The notes under the pieces were generated by a model. The model searched no databases, was not told where the DNA came from, and saw nothing but the letters and a program-made list of their open reading frames with translations. From Streptomyces rimosus subsp. rimosus (GTDB lineage Bacteria; Actinomycetota; Actinomycetes; Streptomycetales; Streptomycetaceae): 58,088 bases of DNA. Positions 34,478-43,590 of this stretch are shown here, piece after piece. The number at the start of each line of letters is the position of its first letter. Positions within the stretch are counted from its first letter, which is position 1. The position numbers and the translations under genes were made by a program. The stretch lies in assembly GCF_000720725.1 (NCBI RefSeq), contig NZ_JOCQ01000076.1, positions 1 through 58,088 of the forward strand, written 5' to 3'.

Positions 34478-35278
34478 CTACAGAGGGAGCAGATCGGGCC
34501 GCTTCGGCTCGACGTGGTCACCGGAGGACTCGCCGCGCAGACGGCGGCCGATCCACGGGACCAGATGCTCACGCGCCCAGTGGATGTTGTCCCGGCGCGC
34601 CTCGGCGGCGGTGCGCTCCGCCTCCGGGGGCCACGCCTGGTCCGGGTCGGCCGGCACGTCGAGCCCGAGCACCTGCGCGGCGCGCAGCGCGACCCGCGTG
34701 TGCCCGTCGGCCGACAGGTGCAGCCGGTCGTCGCTCCAGGCCCGCCGGTCCTGTACGGACTTCAGCGACCACAGGTCCAGGACCGGGCAGTCGTGACGGT
34801 CGGCGATCGCCCGTACGTGAGCGGTGTACGTCGCGATCTTGCCGCGCAGGTGCCGCAGGACCGGGATGCCGCGGGTGTCGAACCCCGTGCAGAGCAGCAC
34901 GGTGCCGACCGTCTCCCGCAGGTCGGCCACGGCCGCCTCGTACCGCTCGGCGACGGCGTCCGGGTCCGACCCCGGACGCAGGATGTCGTTGCCGCCGGCG
35001 CAGAACGTCACCAGCTCGGGCGCGAGCTCCCTGGCGCGCGGCACCTGCTCGGCGATGATCTGGTCCAGCAGCCGCCCGCGGACCGCGAGGTTGGCGTACC
35101 GGAAATCCCCCTCCGCACGCCGGTCCGACAGGAGAACCGCCAGCCGGTCCGCCCAGCCGATGTACGCCCCGTCACGGCCGGGATCCCCGACCCCCTCGGT
35201 GAAACTGTCCCCGACGGCTGCGTACGACCCGATGGCGCCGTCTGCGCCACTGCTCATCTTCTTCGAATCGTCTGCCAC
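34478..35278 (-). CDS. SGNH/GDSL-family hydrolase
   Basis: 266 aa from GTG 35278 (ATG 35257 possible). Block I is VGDSFTEG with Ser25, block III is FCAGGND, and SDDRLHLSADGH holds the catalytic Asp and His. No signal peptide is present, so this intracellular member is an esterase or deacetylase of unknown substrate. It is divergent from the tyrosine phosphatase gene. Confidence 0.88.
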   Translation of the reverse strand: MADDSKKMSSGADGAIGSYAAVGDSFTEGVGDPGRDGAYIGWADRLAVLLSDRRAEGDFRYANLAVRGRLLDQIIAEQVPRARELAPELVTFCAGGNDILRPGSDPDAVAERYEAAVADLRETVGTVLLCTGFDTRGIPVLRHLRGKIATYTAHVRAIADRHDCPVLDLWSLKSVQDRRAWSDDRLHLSADGHTRVALRAAQVLGLDVPADPDQAWPPEAERTAAEARRDNIHWAREHLVPWIGRRLRGESSGDHVEPKRPDLLPL

Positions 35279-35648
35279 GTCAGGACATACTTCACCCCGG
35301 GAAGTGACTTACGCCACCGTAACCAGGGGTTGACGTGGGGTGATTAATGCCACCTGGTCAAATTCTGCTCAAGTCGGAATAAGGAATGGCAAGAGTAAAC
35401 AGTGTTTTTCGGCCGGTCGGGGGGCGGATGTGGTGGCCGGGGAACGTACCCGGCAGAGCGGGCCGGCCGATCACCGAGGTCGGGCCGACACGGCAGGCCG
35501 GAGCGCGGGCGCGACAGGCGGTACGCGGCCGTCCCGGCGCCCCGGACACCCCGCCACCGGCCCGGTTACCGACTGCACCCATGTCGTATCGTCGGAGTGG
35601 CCCGCCTCGTCGACGAGCAGCGTCGGCGACCGATTTCGAGGAGCGCCC
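35279..35648. other. Intergenic region between divergent SGNH and phosphatase genes
   Basis: 370 bp, AT-richer at 35280-35410. TTGACG (35330-35335, plus) and TTGACC (35361-35356, minus) could be -35 elements, but no matching -10 boxes stand out. The two flank an imperfect dyad with ACCAGG/CCTGGT arms. Nothing coding is seen. Confidence 0.4.
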
Positions 35649-36458
35649 GTGACGCAGCAGACCCCGGAGGTCCCGTCGACCGACTCCGAGCTCGCGGAGG
35701 TACGCAACTTCCGTGACGTGGGCGGCCTGCCGACCGTGGACGGGCGCCGGGTGCGCAAGGGGCGGCTGTTCCGCAGCGGCCACCTGGCGGCGGCGACCGA
35801 GGCGGACGCCGCCTTCCTCGCCGGTCTCGGACTGCACACCGTCTTCGACTTCCGCAACGCCGCCGACATCAAGCTGGAGGGCCCGGACGTCACGCTGCCC
35901 GGCGTACGGAACGTGAACATCCCGCTCACCGACCCCGCCGACGGCGCCGAGTTCTGGGCCATGGTGCGCGACGGCGAGCTGGGCCACCTGCGTACGGCGC
36001 TGGGCGAGGGCAAGGCGGCCGGCCGGATGGCCGAGACGTACCGCCACATCATCACCACCCGCACCGCCGACCACAGCCGCGTCCTGCACGCACTCGCCGA
36101 GGACAGCGTCCCCGCCCTCATGCACTGCGCGGCCGGCAAGGACCGCGCGGGCCTGTCCATCGCCGTCGCCCTCCTCGCCGTCGGCGTCGAGCGCCCGGCC
36201 ATCGAGGCGGACTACCTGGAGTCCAACGCCGCCCACCGCCGCTACAAGGTGCGCCGCTCCGACAACTCGGCGGCCGGCATGTCCTCCGAGATCATGGAAC
36301 TCCTCGCCCCCCTCTTCGACGCCCGCGCCGAATACCTCTCCGCGGCCTTCGACGCCATCGAAACGACCTGGGGCTCGACGGAGACCTACCTGACCGAGGG
36401 CCTGAAGCTGTCACCCGCCACGCGCGAGCGGCTGCGGTTCCAGTTGCTGGAGGACTGA
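35649..36458 (+). CDS. Tyrosine-protein phosphatase (PtpB/DSP-like)
   Basis: 269 aa from GTG 35649, behind GAGGAG. The P-loop HCAAGKDRAG (159-168) provides Cys160 and Arg166 of the CX5R catalytic motif, with the Lys/Asp after the glycine that marks the lipid/tyrosine phosphatase PtpB group. NFRDVGGLPT (20-29) and FRSGHL (41-46) are also typical. It may act on phosphotyrosine or phosphoinositides. A small hairpin follows the gene. Confidence 0.9.
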   Translation: MTQQTPEVPSTDSELAEVRNFRDVGGLPTVDGRRVRKGRLFRSGHLAAATEADAAFLAGLGLHTVFDFRNAADIKLEGPDVTLPGVRNVNIPLTDPADGAEFWAMVRDGELGHLRTALGEGKAAGRMAETYRHIITTRTADHSRVLHALAEDSVPALMHCAAGKDRAGLSIAVALLAVGVERPAIEADYLESNAAHRRYKVRRSDNSAAGMSSEIMELLAPLFDARAEYLSAAFDAIETTWGSTETYLTEGLKLSPATRERLRFQLLED

Positions 36459-36474
36459 GCGGTACTGCCGGCGT

Positions 36475-36496
36475 GGGCGGCCGAAGTGAGCCGCCC
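36475..36496 (+). terminator. Hairpin after the phosphatase gene
   Basis: GGGCGGC (36475-36481) pairs with GCCGCCC (36490-36496) around an 8-nt loop, 17 bp after the stop codon. Confidence 0.55.
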
Positions 36497-36622
36497 CCGG
36501 CCTTCCTGCCCACGTCCGTGCCCGGCGAAGGACACGACAAAAGGGCACGATGAATGCCCCCATCATCTGGATCCTCCTTTCCGCGCGGCGCATGATGAAA
36601 GCAGCGGCAAGGAGGCACAGCC

Positions 36623-37084
36623 ATGAGCAATCATCGCCGCTTCATCACGGCACCATTCATCGCAGCGACGGCAGCCGCCGGGCTCCTCATGACCGCCGCG
36701 TGCGGCAGCACCGACAACGGCAGCACACCCGCGCCGGCGGACAAGTCCGCTTCCGGATCGTCGCAGCAGGAGAAGAAAGCGGATTCCCCCGCGAAGAGCG
36801 AACGCGCGGATCTCACCCGCTTCCGGCTCGATGACCGCTCGCAAGCCGGAATCACCAATATCTGGATCGTGTGGACGATCAAAAACACCAGCGCAAAGAA
36901 GTCCAACTACCAGGTCGACTGGGAAGCGGTCGACTCCAGCGGCACCCGCGTGGCCAACAGCACGGAATACATAACCGACGTTCAGCCCGGCCAGACGACG
37001 ACCGGCGAAGACATCACGACACTCCGCAGCACACAGGGCATCAAGCTCAACATCACCAGCTTCGACCGCACCGCGGCGTACTGA
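36623..37084 (+). CDS. Secreted lipoprotein with Ig-like/FxLYD-type domain
   Basis: 153 aa from ATG 36623, behind AAGGAGG. The signal peptide ends in MTAAC with lipobox Cys27. A Ser/Lys-rich linker (~30-62) leads to a beta-rich domain with WIVWTIKNTS, YQVDWEAVDSSG and a closing segment, the pattern of small extracellular DUF4352/FxLYD-like domains. It should sit on the outer membrane face. The function is unknown; the next gene starts 12 bp on and may be cotranscribed. Confidence 0.8.
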   Translation: MSNHRRFITAPFIAATAAAGLLMTAACGSTDNGSTPAPADKSASGSSQQEKKADSPAKSERADLTRFRLDDRSQAGITNIWIVWTIKNTSAKKSNYQVDWEAVDSSGTRVANSTEYITDVQPGQTTTGEDITTLRSTQGIKLNITSFDRTAAY

Positions 37085-37096
37085 CCGGGGGGGATC

Positions 37097-37354
37097 ATGG
37101 GCTTGATCAACAAGACCAAGGCCGAGACGGCGGAGCAAGCGGCGCGCAACGCGATCGAGAAGGGCCGCCACGTCTTCGTCTTCAAGTTCATCGAGGCGAT
37201 GACCAACAGCATGGCCACCGGCCCGATGACCGGGCTCAACGACCAGATCGAAGCCATCGAGAGTTTGGGCTGGCGCATGGAACATCTGGCGGTCGGCGAG
37301 GGCAAAGCGCTCTCCGGCGAGCGTCTGGCCATCGTCTGCCTGTTCCGGCGCTGA
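37097..37354 (+). CDS. Small soluble protein of unknown function
   Basis: 85 aa from ATG 37097, behind a G-rich run. It has a helical N-terminus (NKTKAETAEQAARNAIEKG), a beta segment (HVFVFKF), a middle helix and a C-terminal LAIVCLFRR strand, a layout like DUF4177-type proteins (IEAIESLGWRMEHL is the typical helix-strand). No membrane segment or catalytic motif is present. Confidence 0.7.
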   Translation: MGLINKTKAETAEQAARNAIEKGRHVFVFKFIEAMTNSMATGPMTGLNDQIEAIESLGWRMEHLAVGEGKALSGERLAIVCLFRR

Positions 37355-37419
37355 CCTGCCCGCCCACCCGCCCGGCCGGATGGTCCCAACCGCCCCACCC
37401 GGCCGGCGGAAGACCTGTT

Positions 37420-38802
37420 TCACCCACCCTGCAAAGCCTGCTTCACCAGCGTCCTCCCGAAATCCCACATCAGCCCCCCGCCCCGGTGCGCGTCGTCCAT
37501 CACCTCCGTGAACGCGGTCACGAAGCGGTCGACCTCGCGTTCGCCGATGGTCAGGGGCGGAATCAGCTTGATGACCTCCAGGTGGTCGCCGGAGACCTGG
37601 GAGAGAATGCGGTGGCGTTGGAGGAGGGGGACCACGACCATTTGGGCGAAGAGGCCTTTGCGGGCGGCTTGGAGCATGGTCCAGTGGCCGCGGAGTTTCA
37701 GGGAGCGGGGGCGGCCGAATTCGATGCCGATCATCAGGCCGCGGCCGCGGACGTCGTGGAGGAGTTCGTAGCGGTCGGTGAGGGCGGCCAGGCGGGTACG
37801 GAGCAGGTCGCCGGTGTGGCGGGCGTTGGCGACGATTTCCTCGTCCTCCATGACCGCGAGGACCGCCAGGCCCGCGGCCATCGCCTGGGCGTTGGAGCCG
37901 AAGCTGGCGGAGTGGACCAGGACGCGGTCCATGGAGGAATAGACCTTTTTGAAGATCCAGTCCTTGCCCAGCGTCGCGCCGACCGGGACATAGCCGCCGG
38001 ACAGGGCCTTGGCCACGCACACCAGGTCCGGTTCGACGCCGTCCTCGTGCTGGTAGGCGAAGAAGTCGCCGGTGCGGCCGAGGCCGGTCTGCACCTCGTC
38101 GGCGATGAGCAGGGCCTTGTGGCGGTGCAGCAGGTCCTGGGCGGCGCGCAGGTAGCCGGGGGGTGCGGGGTGGACGCCCTTGCCCTGGATGGGTTCGATG
38201 ATGAGCGCCGCCACGTCGCCGCGGCGCAGTTCGCGTTCCAGGGCCGCGAGGTCACCGAGTTCGACGGCGGTGTCCGGCAGGAGCGGCGCGAAGCCGTCCC
38301 GGAAGCCGTCCTCGCCGTTGACCGAGAGGGACCCGGTGGTCAGGCCGTGGAAGGCGTGGGTGCAGTACAGAACGCGGGGTCTGCCGGTGGCGTAGCGGGC
38401 GAACTTCAGGGCGGTCTCGACGGCTTCCGTACCGCTGTTGCCGAAGAAGACGCGGTCCAGGTGGGGGGTGTGGGTGAGCAGCTTCTCGGCCAGCAGGCCG
38501 GGCAGGGGCTGGCAGTCGAAGCGGGTGAGGTCGGCGAGCCCGGCGTCGAGGACGTCGTGCAGGGCCTGCCGTACGACCGGGTGGTGGCGGCCGAGGCCCA
38601 TGACGCCGAAGCCGGCGAGCATGTCGAGGTAGTCCTGCCCGTCGGCGTCCCAGAAGTACGCGCCCTCGGCCCGCTCGTAGACCTTGTCGAAGCCGATCGT
38701 GTGCAGCATGCGCGGCAGTTGGTGGTTGATGTGCTTGGCGTGCAGGTCGTAGCGCTCGGCGCCGCGCTCGGCGAGCAGCTTGGTCAGGTCGAATCCGGTC
38801 AC
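37420..38802 (-). CDS. hpnO: Class III aminotransferase of the hopanoid cluster
   Basis: 460 aa from GTG 38802. Lys265 in CVAKALSGGY is the PLP lysine; IADEVQTGLGRTG and the SGTEAVETALK cofactor loop are also clear. As the last gene of the hopanoid operon it matches the aminotransferase that converts a bacteriohopane side-chain precursor into aminobacteriohopanetriol. An ornithine/aspartate-type role would be the alternative outside this context. Confidence 0.88.
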   Translation of the reverse strand: MTGFDLTKLLAERGAERYDLHAKHINHQLPRMLHTIGFDKVYERAEGAYFWDADGQDYLDMLAGFGVMGLGRHHPVVRQALHDVLDAGLADLTRFDCQPLPGLLAEKLLTHTPHLDRVFFGNSGTEAVETALKFARYATGRPRVLYCTHAFHGLTTGSLSVNGEDGFRDGFAPLLPDTAVELGDLAALERELRRGDVAALIIEPIQGKGVHPAPPGYLRAAQDLLHRHKALLIADEVQTGLGRTGDFFAYQHEDGVEPDLVCVAKALSGGYVPVGATLGKDWIFKKVYSSMDRVLVHSASFGSNAQAMAAGLAVLAVMEDEEIVANARHTGDLLRTRLAALTDRYELLHDVRGRGLMIGIEFGRPRSLKLRGHWTMLQAARKGLFAQMVVVPLLQRHRILSQVSGDHLEVIKLIPPLTIGEREVDRFVTAFTEVMDDAHRGGGLMWDFGRTLVKQALQGG

Positions 38803-38842
38803 GGGCCGTTCTCCGTCACGAGTCGTTCTGCATACGGGCGGT

Positions 38843-38904
38843 GCTCACGGGCGGTGCTTACGAGCTTCGCTCACGGGCTCTGCTCACGGGCTCTGCTCAC
38901 GGGC
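38843..38904. repeat. 13-bp repeats at the dxs 3' end
   Basis: GCTCACGGGC occurs at 38843, 38869, 38882 and 38895; the last three are tandem with a 13-bp unit, and the first lies 26 bp before. The dxs stop codon (38884-38886) falls inside the third copy, so the last six codons of dxs (Ala-Arg-Glu-Gln-Ser-Pro) are repeat-coded. Confidence 0.7.
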
Positions 38905-40761
38905 CAGGAAGGCGCTGATGCGCCCGGCGATCTCGGCGGGGGTGAGTCCGATGTCGGCCAGCACCTCGCCGCGCTTGGCGTGCGCCAGGAACTGTTCGGG
39001 GATGCCGAAGGTGCGCAGCGGTACGTCCACGCCCGCGTCGCGCAGCGCCTGGCCGACCGCGGCGCCCACTCCCCCGCTGCGGCTGTTGTCCTCCACGACC
39101 GCCACCGAGGCGTGGTCCGCCGCGAGCCGGGCGAGCGCGGGATCGACGGGCTTGACCCAGCGCGGGTCGACGACCGTGACGCCGATGCCGCGCTCGGCGA
39201 GCAGTTCCGCGGCCCCCAGGCAGACCGGCGCCATCACGCCCACGGAGACCAGCAGGACGTCCGCCCGCCCGCCCCGGGCCAGCACGTCCACGCCGCCGAT
39301 CCGCTCCAGCGCCGGCACCGGCTCGCCCACCGACTCCTTCGGGAAGCGCAGGACGGTGGGCGCGTCGTCCACGTCGACGGCCTCGCGCAGTTCGGCGCGC
39401 AGCTGCTCGGCGTCGCGCGGCGCGGCGATCCTGAGGCCCGGGACGACACCGAGGACGGACAGGTCCCACATGCCGTTGTGGCTCGGCCCGTCGGTGCCGG
39501 TCACGCCCGCCCGGTCGAGGACGAAGGTGACGCCGCACCGGTGCAGCGCCACGTCCATCAGGACCTGGTCGAAGGCCCGGTTGAGGAAGGTGGCGTACAC
39601 GGCCACGACCGGGTGCAGACCGCCGGTGGCCAGGCCGGCCGCGGAGACCGCCGCGTGCTGCTCGGCGATGCCCACGTCCCACGTACGGTCGGGGTAGGCC
39701 GCCGCGAACTTCCCGAGGCCGACGGGCTGGAGCATCGCCGCGGTGATCGCGACCACGTCCGGGCGCTCCGCGCCGATCCTCACCATCTCGTCGCCGAAGA
39801 CGGAGGTCCACGACGGCGGGCCGGGCGGCGCGACGGGCGCGCAGGTCAGCGGGTCCATGGCACCGACCGTGTGGAACCGGTCGGCCTCGTCCTCCAGGGC
39901 GGGCCGGTAGCCGCGCCCCTTCTCGGTGAGGCAGTGCACCAGTACGGGCCCGCTGAACCGGGCGGCGCGGCGCAGCGCGGACTCGACGGCGGCGATGTCG
40001 TGGCCGTCGATGGGGCCGACGTACTTCAGGCCCAGGTCCTCGAACATGCCCTGCGGCGCGAAGGCGTCCTTGAAGCCCTTCTTGGCGCCGTGCAGCGACT
40101 CGTACAGCGGACGGCCCACCACGGGGGCCCGCTGCACGATCTCCTTGCCCCAGGCGAGGAAGCGCTCGTAACCGTCGGTGGTGCGCAGGGTGGCCAGGTG
40201 GTTGGCGAGGCCGCCGATGGTGGGGGCGTAGGAGCGCTCGTTGTCGTTGACGACGATGATGAGGGGGCGGTCCTTGGCGGCGGCGATGTTGTTGAGCGCT
40301 TCCCAGGCCATGCCGCCGGTCAGCGCGCCGTCCCCGATGACGGCGACGACATGATCGCTCAGGCCGCGTACCTGGTTGGCCTTGGCGAGGCCGTCGGCCC
40401 AGCCCAGCACGGTCGAGGCGTGGGAGTTCTCGATGACGTCGTGCTCGGACTCCTCGCGGGAGGGGTAGCCGGACAGTCCGCCCTTGCCGCGCAGCTTGGA
40501 GAAGTCCTGACGGCCCGTCAGCAGTTTGTGGACGTACGACTGGTGGCCGGTGTCCCACAGGATGCGGTCGGCCGGCGAGTCGAAGACCCGGTGCAGGGCG
40601 ATGGTCAGTTCCACCACTCCCAGATTGGGGCCCAGGTGGCCGCCGGTCCGTGCCACCGCGTGCACGAGGAACTGCCTGATCTCCTCGGCGAGTGCGCCGA
40701 GGACGTCCCCGGGTAGCGCCTTGAGGTCGCGCGGCTCGCGGATCTGTTCCAGCATCGACAT
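38884..40761 (-). CDS. dxs: 1-deoxy-D-xylulose-5-phosphate synthase
   Basis: 625 aa from ATG 40761 (ATG 40755 possible). It has GHQSYVHKLLTG, the ThDP/Mg motif GDGALTGGMAWEALNN, and the transketolase-like YATFLNRAFDQ and DRAGVTGTDGPSHNG loops. It condenses pyruvate and glyceraldehyde-3-phosphate as the first step of the MEP pathway. A cluster copy of dxs is usual in Streptomyces hopanoid loci and adds precursor flux to the chromosomal copy. Confidence 0.96.
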   Translation of the reverse strand: MSMLEQIREPRDLKALPGDVLGALAEEIRQFLVHAVARTGGHLGPNLGVVELTIALHRVFDSPADRILWDTGHQSYVHKLLTGRQDFSKLRGKGGLSGYPSREESEHDVIENSHASTVLGWADGLAKANQVRGLSDHVVAVIGDGALTGGMAWEALNNIAAAKDRPLIIVVNDNERSYAPTIGGLANHLATLRTTDGYERFLAWGKEIVQRAPVVGRPLYESLHGAKKGFKDAFAPQGMFEDLGLKYVGPIDGHDIAAVESALRRAARFSGPVLVHCLTEKGRGYRPALEDEADRFHTVGAMDPLTCAPVAPPGPPSWTSVFGDEMVRIGAERPDVVAITAAMLQPVGLGKFAAAYPDRTWDVGIAEQHAAVSAAGLATGGLHPVVAVYATFLNRAFDQVLMDVALHRCGVTFVLDRAGVTGTDGPSHNGMWDLSVLGVVPGLRIAAPRDAEQLRAELREAVDVDDAPTVLRFPKESVGEPVPALERIGGVDVLARGGRADVLLVSVGVMAPVCLGAAELLAERGIGVTVVDPRWVKPVDPALARLAADHASVAVVEDNSRSGGVGAAVGQALRDAGVDVPLRTFGIPEQFLAHAKRGEVLADIGLTPAEIAGRISAFLAREQSP

Positions 40762-40772
40762 GCTTCGTCCCC

Positions 40773-40818
40773 CTCTACGGGTACAGCCGGTACGGCTCTA
40801 CGGGTTCAGCCGGTACGG
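40773..40818. repeat. Two 23-bp tandem repeats between ispG and dxs
   Basis: A 23-bp unit with the core GTACAGCCGGTACGG (40773-40795) is repeated at 40796-40818 with one change (GTTCAGCCGGTACGG). The array fills most of the gap and ends one base before the ispG stop codon. Confidence 0.75.
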
Positions 40819-40819
40819 T

Positions 40820-41871
40820 TCAGCCGACGACGACGTCAGGGGCGCCGGGCACCACTCCCTCGGACTCCAGGCCCGCCGCGATCTTCATGGCCTCTTCGAT
40901 GAGGGTCTCCACGATCTTCGACTCCGGCACGGTCTTGATGACCTCGCCCTTGACGAAGATCTGCCCCTTTCCGTTGCCGGACGCCACACCCAGGTCGGCC
41001 TCACGGGCCTCACCGGGACCGTTGACGACGCAGCCCATGACCGCGACCCGCAACGGCACCTCCATGCCCTCCAGACCCGCGGTCACCTCGTCGGCCAGCT
41101 TGTACACATCCACCTGGGCACGCCCGCAGGACGGACAGGAAACGATCTCCAGGCGGCGCGGGCGCAGATTCAGCGACTCCAGGATCTGCAGCCCCACCTT
41201 GACCTCCTCCGCCGGCGGCGCCGACAGGGAGACGCGGATGGTGTCGCCGATGCCCTCCGACAGCAGCGCGCCGAAGGCCACCGCCGACTTGATCGTGCCC
41301 TGGAAGGCCGGACCGGCCTCCGTCACACCCAGATGCAGCGGGTAGTCGCACTGCGCGGCCAGCTGCCGGTACGCATTGACCATCACGACCGGGTCGTTGT
41401 GCTTGACCGAGATCTTGATGTCCCGGAACCCGTGCTCCTCGAACAGCGAGCACTCCCACAGCGCCGACTCCACCCCGGATTGACCCGGACGGCCGCGCAC
41501 CCCGCCTCGATCGCGGCGAAGACGTACTTCGGCTGGAAGTGGATGTCCGCGATCACCGGGATCTGCGACTTCTTCGCGATGACCGGCAGCGCGTCCGCGT
41601 CGTCCTGCGAGGGGCAGGCGACCCGGACGATCTGGCAGCCGGAAGCCGTCAGCTCGGCGATCTGCTGGAGCGTCGCGCCGATGTCGGCCGTGTTGGCCGT
41701 GGTCATCGACTGCACCGATATCGGCGCGCCGCCGCCCACCGGCACCGGCCCGACCTGGATGCGGCGCGAGACGCGCCGCCGGGCCAGCGGCCGGGCCGGT
41801 ATCTCGGGCATGCCCAGTGCGACACCGGCGGCGGACGGACCGCCTCCGGGAGGTTCACCGGTACGCATCAC
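40820..41871 (-). pseudogene. ispG: ispG (4-hydroxy-3-methylbut-2-enyl diphosphate synthase), disrupted by deletion
   Basis: The N-terminal part (41871 to ~41474) is IspG up to AAVRVNPG; the frame then jumps to VESALWECSLF at ~41473 and continues as IspG to 40820. In intact IspG roughly 48 residues lie between those motifs, including IRIGVNAGSLDRR. The DNA has lost about 145 bp, which also shifts the frame. The C-terminal part still has the 4Fe-4S cysteines (CPSCGRAQVDVY and GCVVNGPGEA). Read straight, the protein ends in a wrong-frame tail at 41383. The rest is well conserved, so the loss looks recent. An intact copy should exist elsewhere, as IspG is essential in the MEP pathway. Confidence 0.88.
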
Positions 41872-41872
41872 G

Positions 41873-42895
41873 TCACCCGCGGTTGGCCGCGACGGTTTCG
41901 CGGGCGGCCCGCAGGGACTCCTTCAGGGAGCCCATGGTGGCGAGGACGGCGGTGGGCTCGTAGCCGCAGTGCGCCATGCAGTTGGCGCAGCGCGGGTCCT
42001 TGCCGCGGCCGTACTTGTCCCAGTCGGTCTCCTCGATGAGCTGCCGGTACGTGGGCACGTACCCGTCGCTCATCAGGTAGCAGGGGCGCTGCCAGCCGAA
42101 GAGCGAGTAGTTGGGGATCGCCCAGGCCGTGCAGGGGAAGTCCGCCTTGCCCTCCAGGAAGTCCAGGAAGAGCGGACTGTGGTTGAGCCGCCAGCGGCGC
42201 CGGTTGCCGCCCGCGAACGCCTTCTTGAACAGTTCCCTGGTCTGCTCGACACCGAGGAAGTGCTCCTGGTCGGGGGCCTTCTCGTAGGCGTAGGCGGGCG
42301 AGAGCATCATTTCGTCGACCTTGAGGTCGTCGTTGAGGAAGTTGAGCACCTCGATGATGGTCTGCGGGGTGTCGGTGTTGAAGAAGGTGGAGTTGGTGGT
42401 GACCCGGAAGCCGCGCCGCTTGGCCTCCTTGATCGCCTCGACCGCCTCGTCGAAGACGCCTTCCTTGGCCACGGACTCGTCGTGCCGTTCGCGCATGCCG
42501 TCGATGTGCACCGCGAAGGCGAAGTACGGCGAGGGGGTGAACTTGTCCATCTTCTTGCGCAGCAGCACGGCGTTGGTGCACAGGAAGACGTACTTCCGCC
42601 TGGCCACCAACTGCCGCACGATCTCGTCGATCTGCGGGTGCATCAGGGGCTCGCCGCCCGCGATGGAGACCATCGGCGCGCCGGACTCCAGGACCGCGCC
42701 GACCGCCTGGGCGACCGGCATGCGCTGTTTGAGCACACCGGCCGGATGCTGGATCTTCCCGCAGCCCTCGCACTTGAGGTTGCAGGCGAAGAGCGGTTCC
42801 AGTTCCACGATCAGCGGGAACTTCTCCCGCTTGCGCACTTTCTGTTCAAAGAGATACGTACCGACCCTGATGGACTGACGGAGCGGCATGGCCAT
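41873..42895 (-). CDS. hpnH: HpnH, radical-SAM adenosylhopane synthase
   Basis: 340 aa from ATG 42895, behind the strong AGGAGGTGAG. The radical-SAM cluster motif is CNLKCEGC (Cys38, Cys42, Cys45), and further cysteines lie in ANCMAHCGYE near the C-terminus. HpnH joins the 5'-deoxyadenosyl radical from SAM to diploptene, giving adenosylhopane, the first side-chain step. It starts 5 bp after hpnG. Confidence 0.95.
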   Translation of the reverse strand: MAMPLRQSIRVGTYLFEQKVRKREKFPLIVELEPLFACNLKCEGCGKIQHPAGVLKQRMPVAQAVGAVLESGAPMVSIAGGEPLMHPQIDEIVRQLVARRKYVFLCTNAVLLRKKMDKFTPSPYFAFAVHIDGMRERHDESVAKEGVFDEAVEAIKEAKRRGFRVTTNSTFFNTDTPQTIIEVLNFLNDDLKVDEMMLSPAYAYEKAPDQEHFLGVEQTRELFKKAFAGGNRRRWRLNHSPLFLDFLEGKADFPCTAWAIPNYSLFGWQRPCYLMSDGYVPTYRQLIEETDWDKYGRGKDPRCANCMAHCGYEPTAVLATMGSLKESLRAARETVAANRG

Positions 42896-42900
42896 CTGGC

Positions 42901-43590
42901 TCACCTCCTGGGGAGCTGCAAAGAACGGTGCCATTCGAAGAAAACAGGAAGGATGGAGCGCAGCACACGGAAGGCTGACATTCCACCGCGCAAAGTGCCG
43001 ATTCGGACAAGTTCATGTTCTGGAGCGTCCACGATCACCCGGACGGCCGCAACCGGACGGCCGCCGTCCCGGGTCGCGGCCGCCAGCGTCGCGGCGGACT
43101 CCATGTCCACCGCTACGGCGCCCCCGGCCCGCAGCCCGGCCCGCTCCGCGCCGCGTACGACGTGGTCGGAGCCGCGCAGCAGGCCGGTGTGCACGGTCAC
43201 GCCGCGCTCCTTGAGAGCGCGCAGCAGCGGGCCGCCACCCGAGCAGGGCACGTCCGGGTCACCGGGCAGATGGCCCCGGACCGCGTCGGCGACGACCACG
43301 TCCCCCGGCCGCATGCCGGGGACGAGGCCGGCGCAGAAGCCGGTGGCGACGACCGGGACCCGCGCGGTGGCGGGCCCGTCCCGCAGGACGTGCCGGACGG
43401 CGTCCGTCGCCGCGCGCGGGCCCATGCCCGTACGGAGTGTGACCACGGGCGCGGGCGCGCCGCTGTGGTCGCCGCCGCGCAGCGCGAACCGCTCGATACC
43501 GAGCGCGCAGGCGAGCAGCAGCGGCGGCGGCCCGTCCGGCGGGACCCGCAGGCCCTCCCGGGCGGCCTTCGCGCTGCGCGACACGGGCAT
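42901..43590 (-). CDS. hpnG: HpnG, adenosylhopane nucleosidase/phosphorylase
   Basis: 229 aa from ATG 43590; TGATG makes a one-base overlap with the shc stop. It belongs to the purine nucleoside phosphorylase fold, with VVATGFCAGLVPGM and VAVDMESAA (the Met-Glu contact for ribose). It removes adenine from adenosylhopane to give the ribosylhopane intermediate. Length and position agree with known Streptomyces HpnG. Confidence 0.92.
   Translation of the reverse strand: MPVSRSAKAAREGLRVPPDGPPPLLLACALGIERFALRGGDHSGAPAPVVTLRTGMGPRAATDAVRHVLRDGPATARVPVVATGFCAGLVPGMRPGDVVVADAVRGHLPGDPDVPCSGGGPLLRALKERGVTVHTGLLRGSDHVVRGAERAGLRAGGAVAVDMESAATLAAATRDGGRPVAAVRVIVDAPEHELVRIGTLRGGMSAFRVLRSILPVFFEWHRSLQLPRR

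Noticed and set aside
36871..40716. Very long plus-strand open frame of over 1200 codons
   Set aside because: It lies antisense to the aminotransferase and dxs genes, has the composition expected of a GC-rich shadow frame and no recognisable domain.
41383..41500. ispG frameshift as a simple sequencing error
   Set aside because: About 48 conserved codons are missing as well, so a single-base error cannot explain it; only an assembly collapse could.
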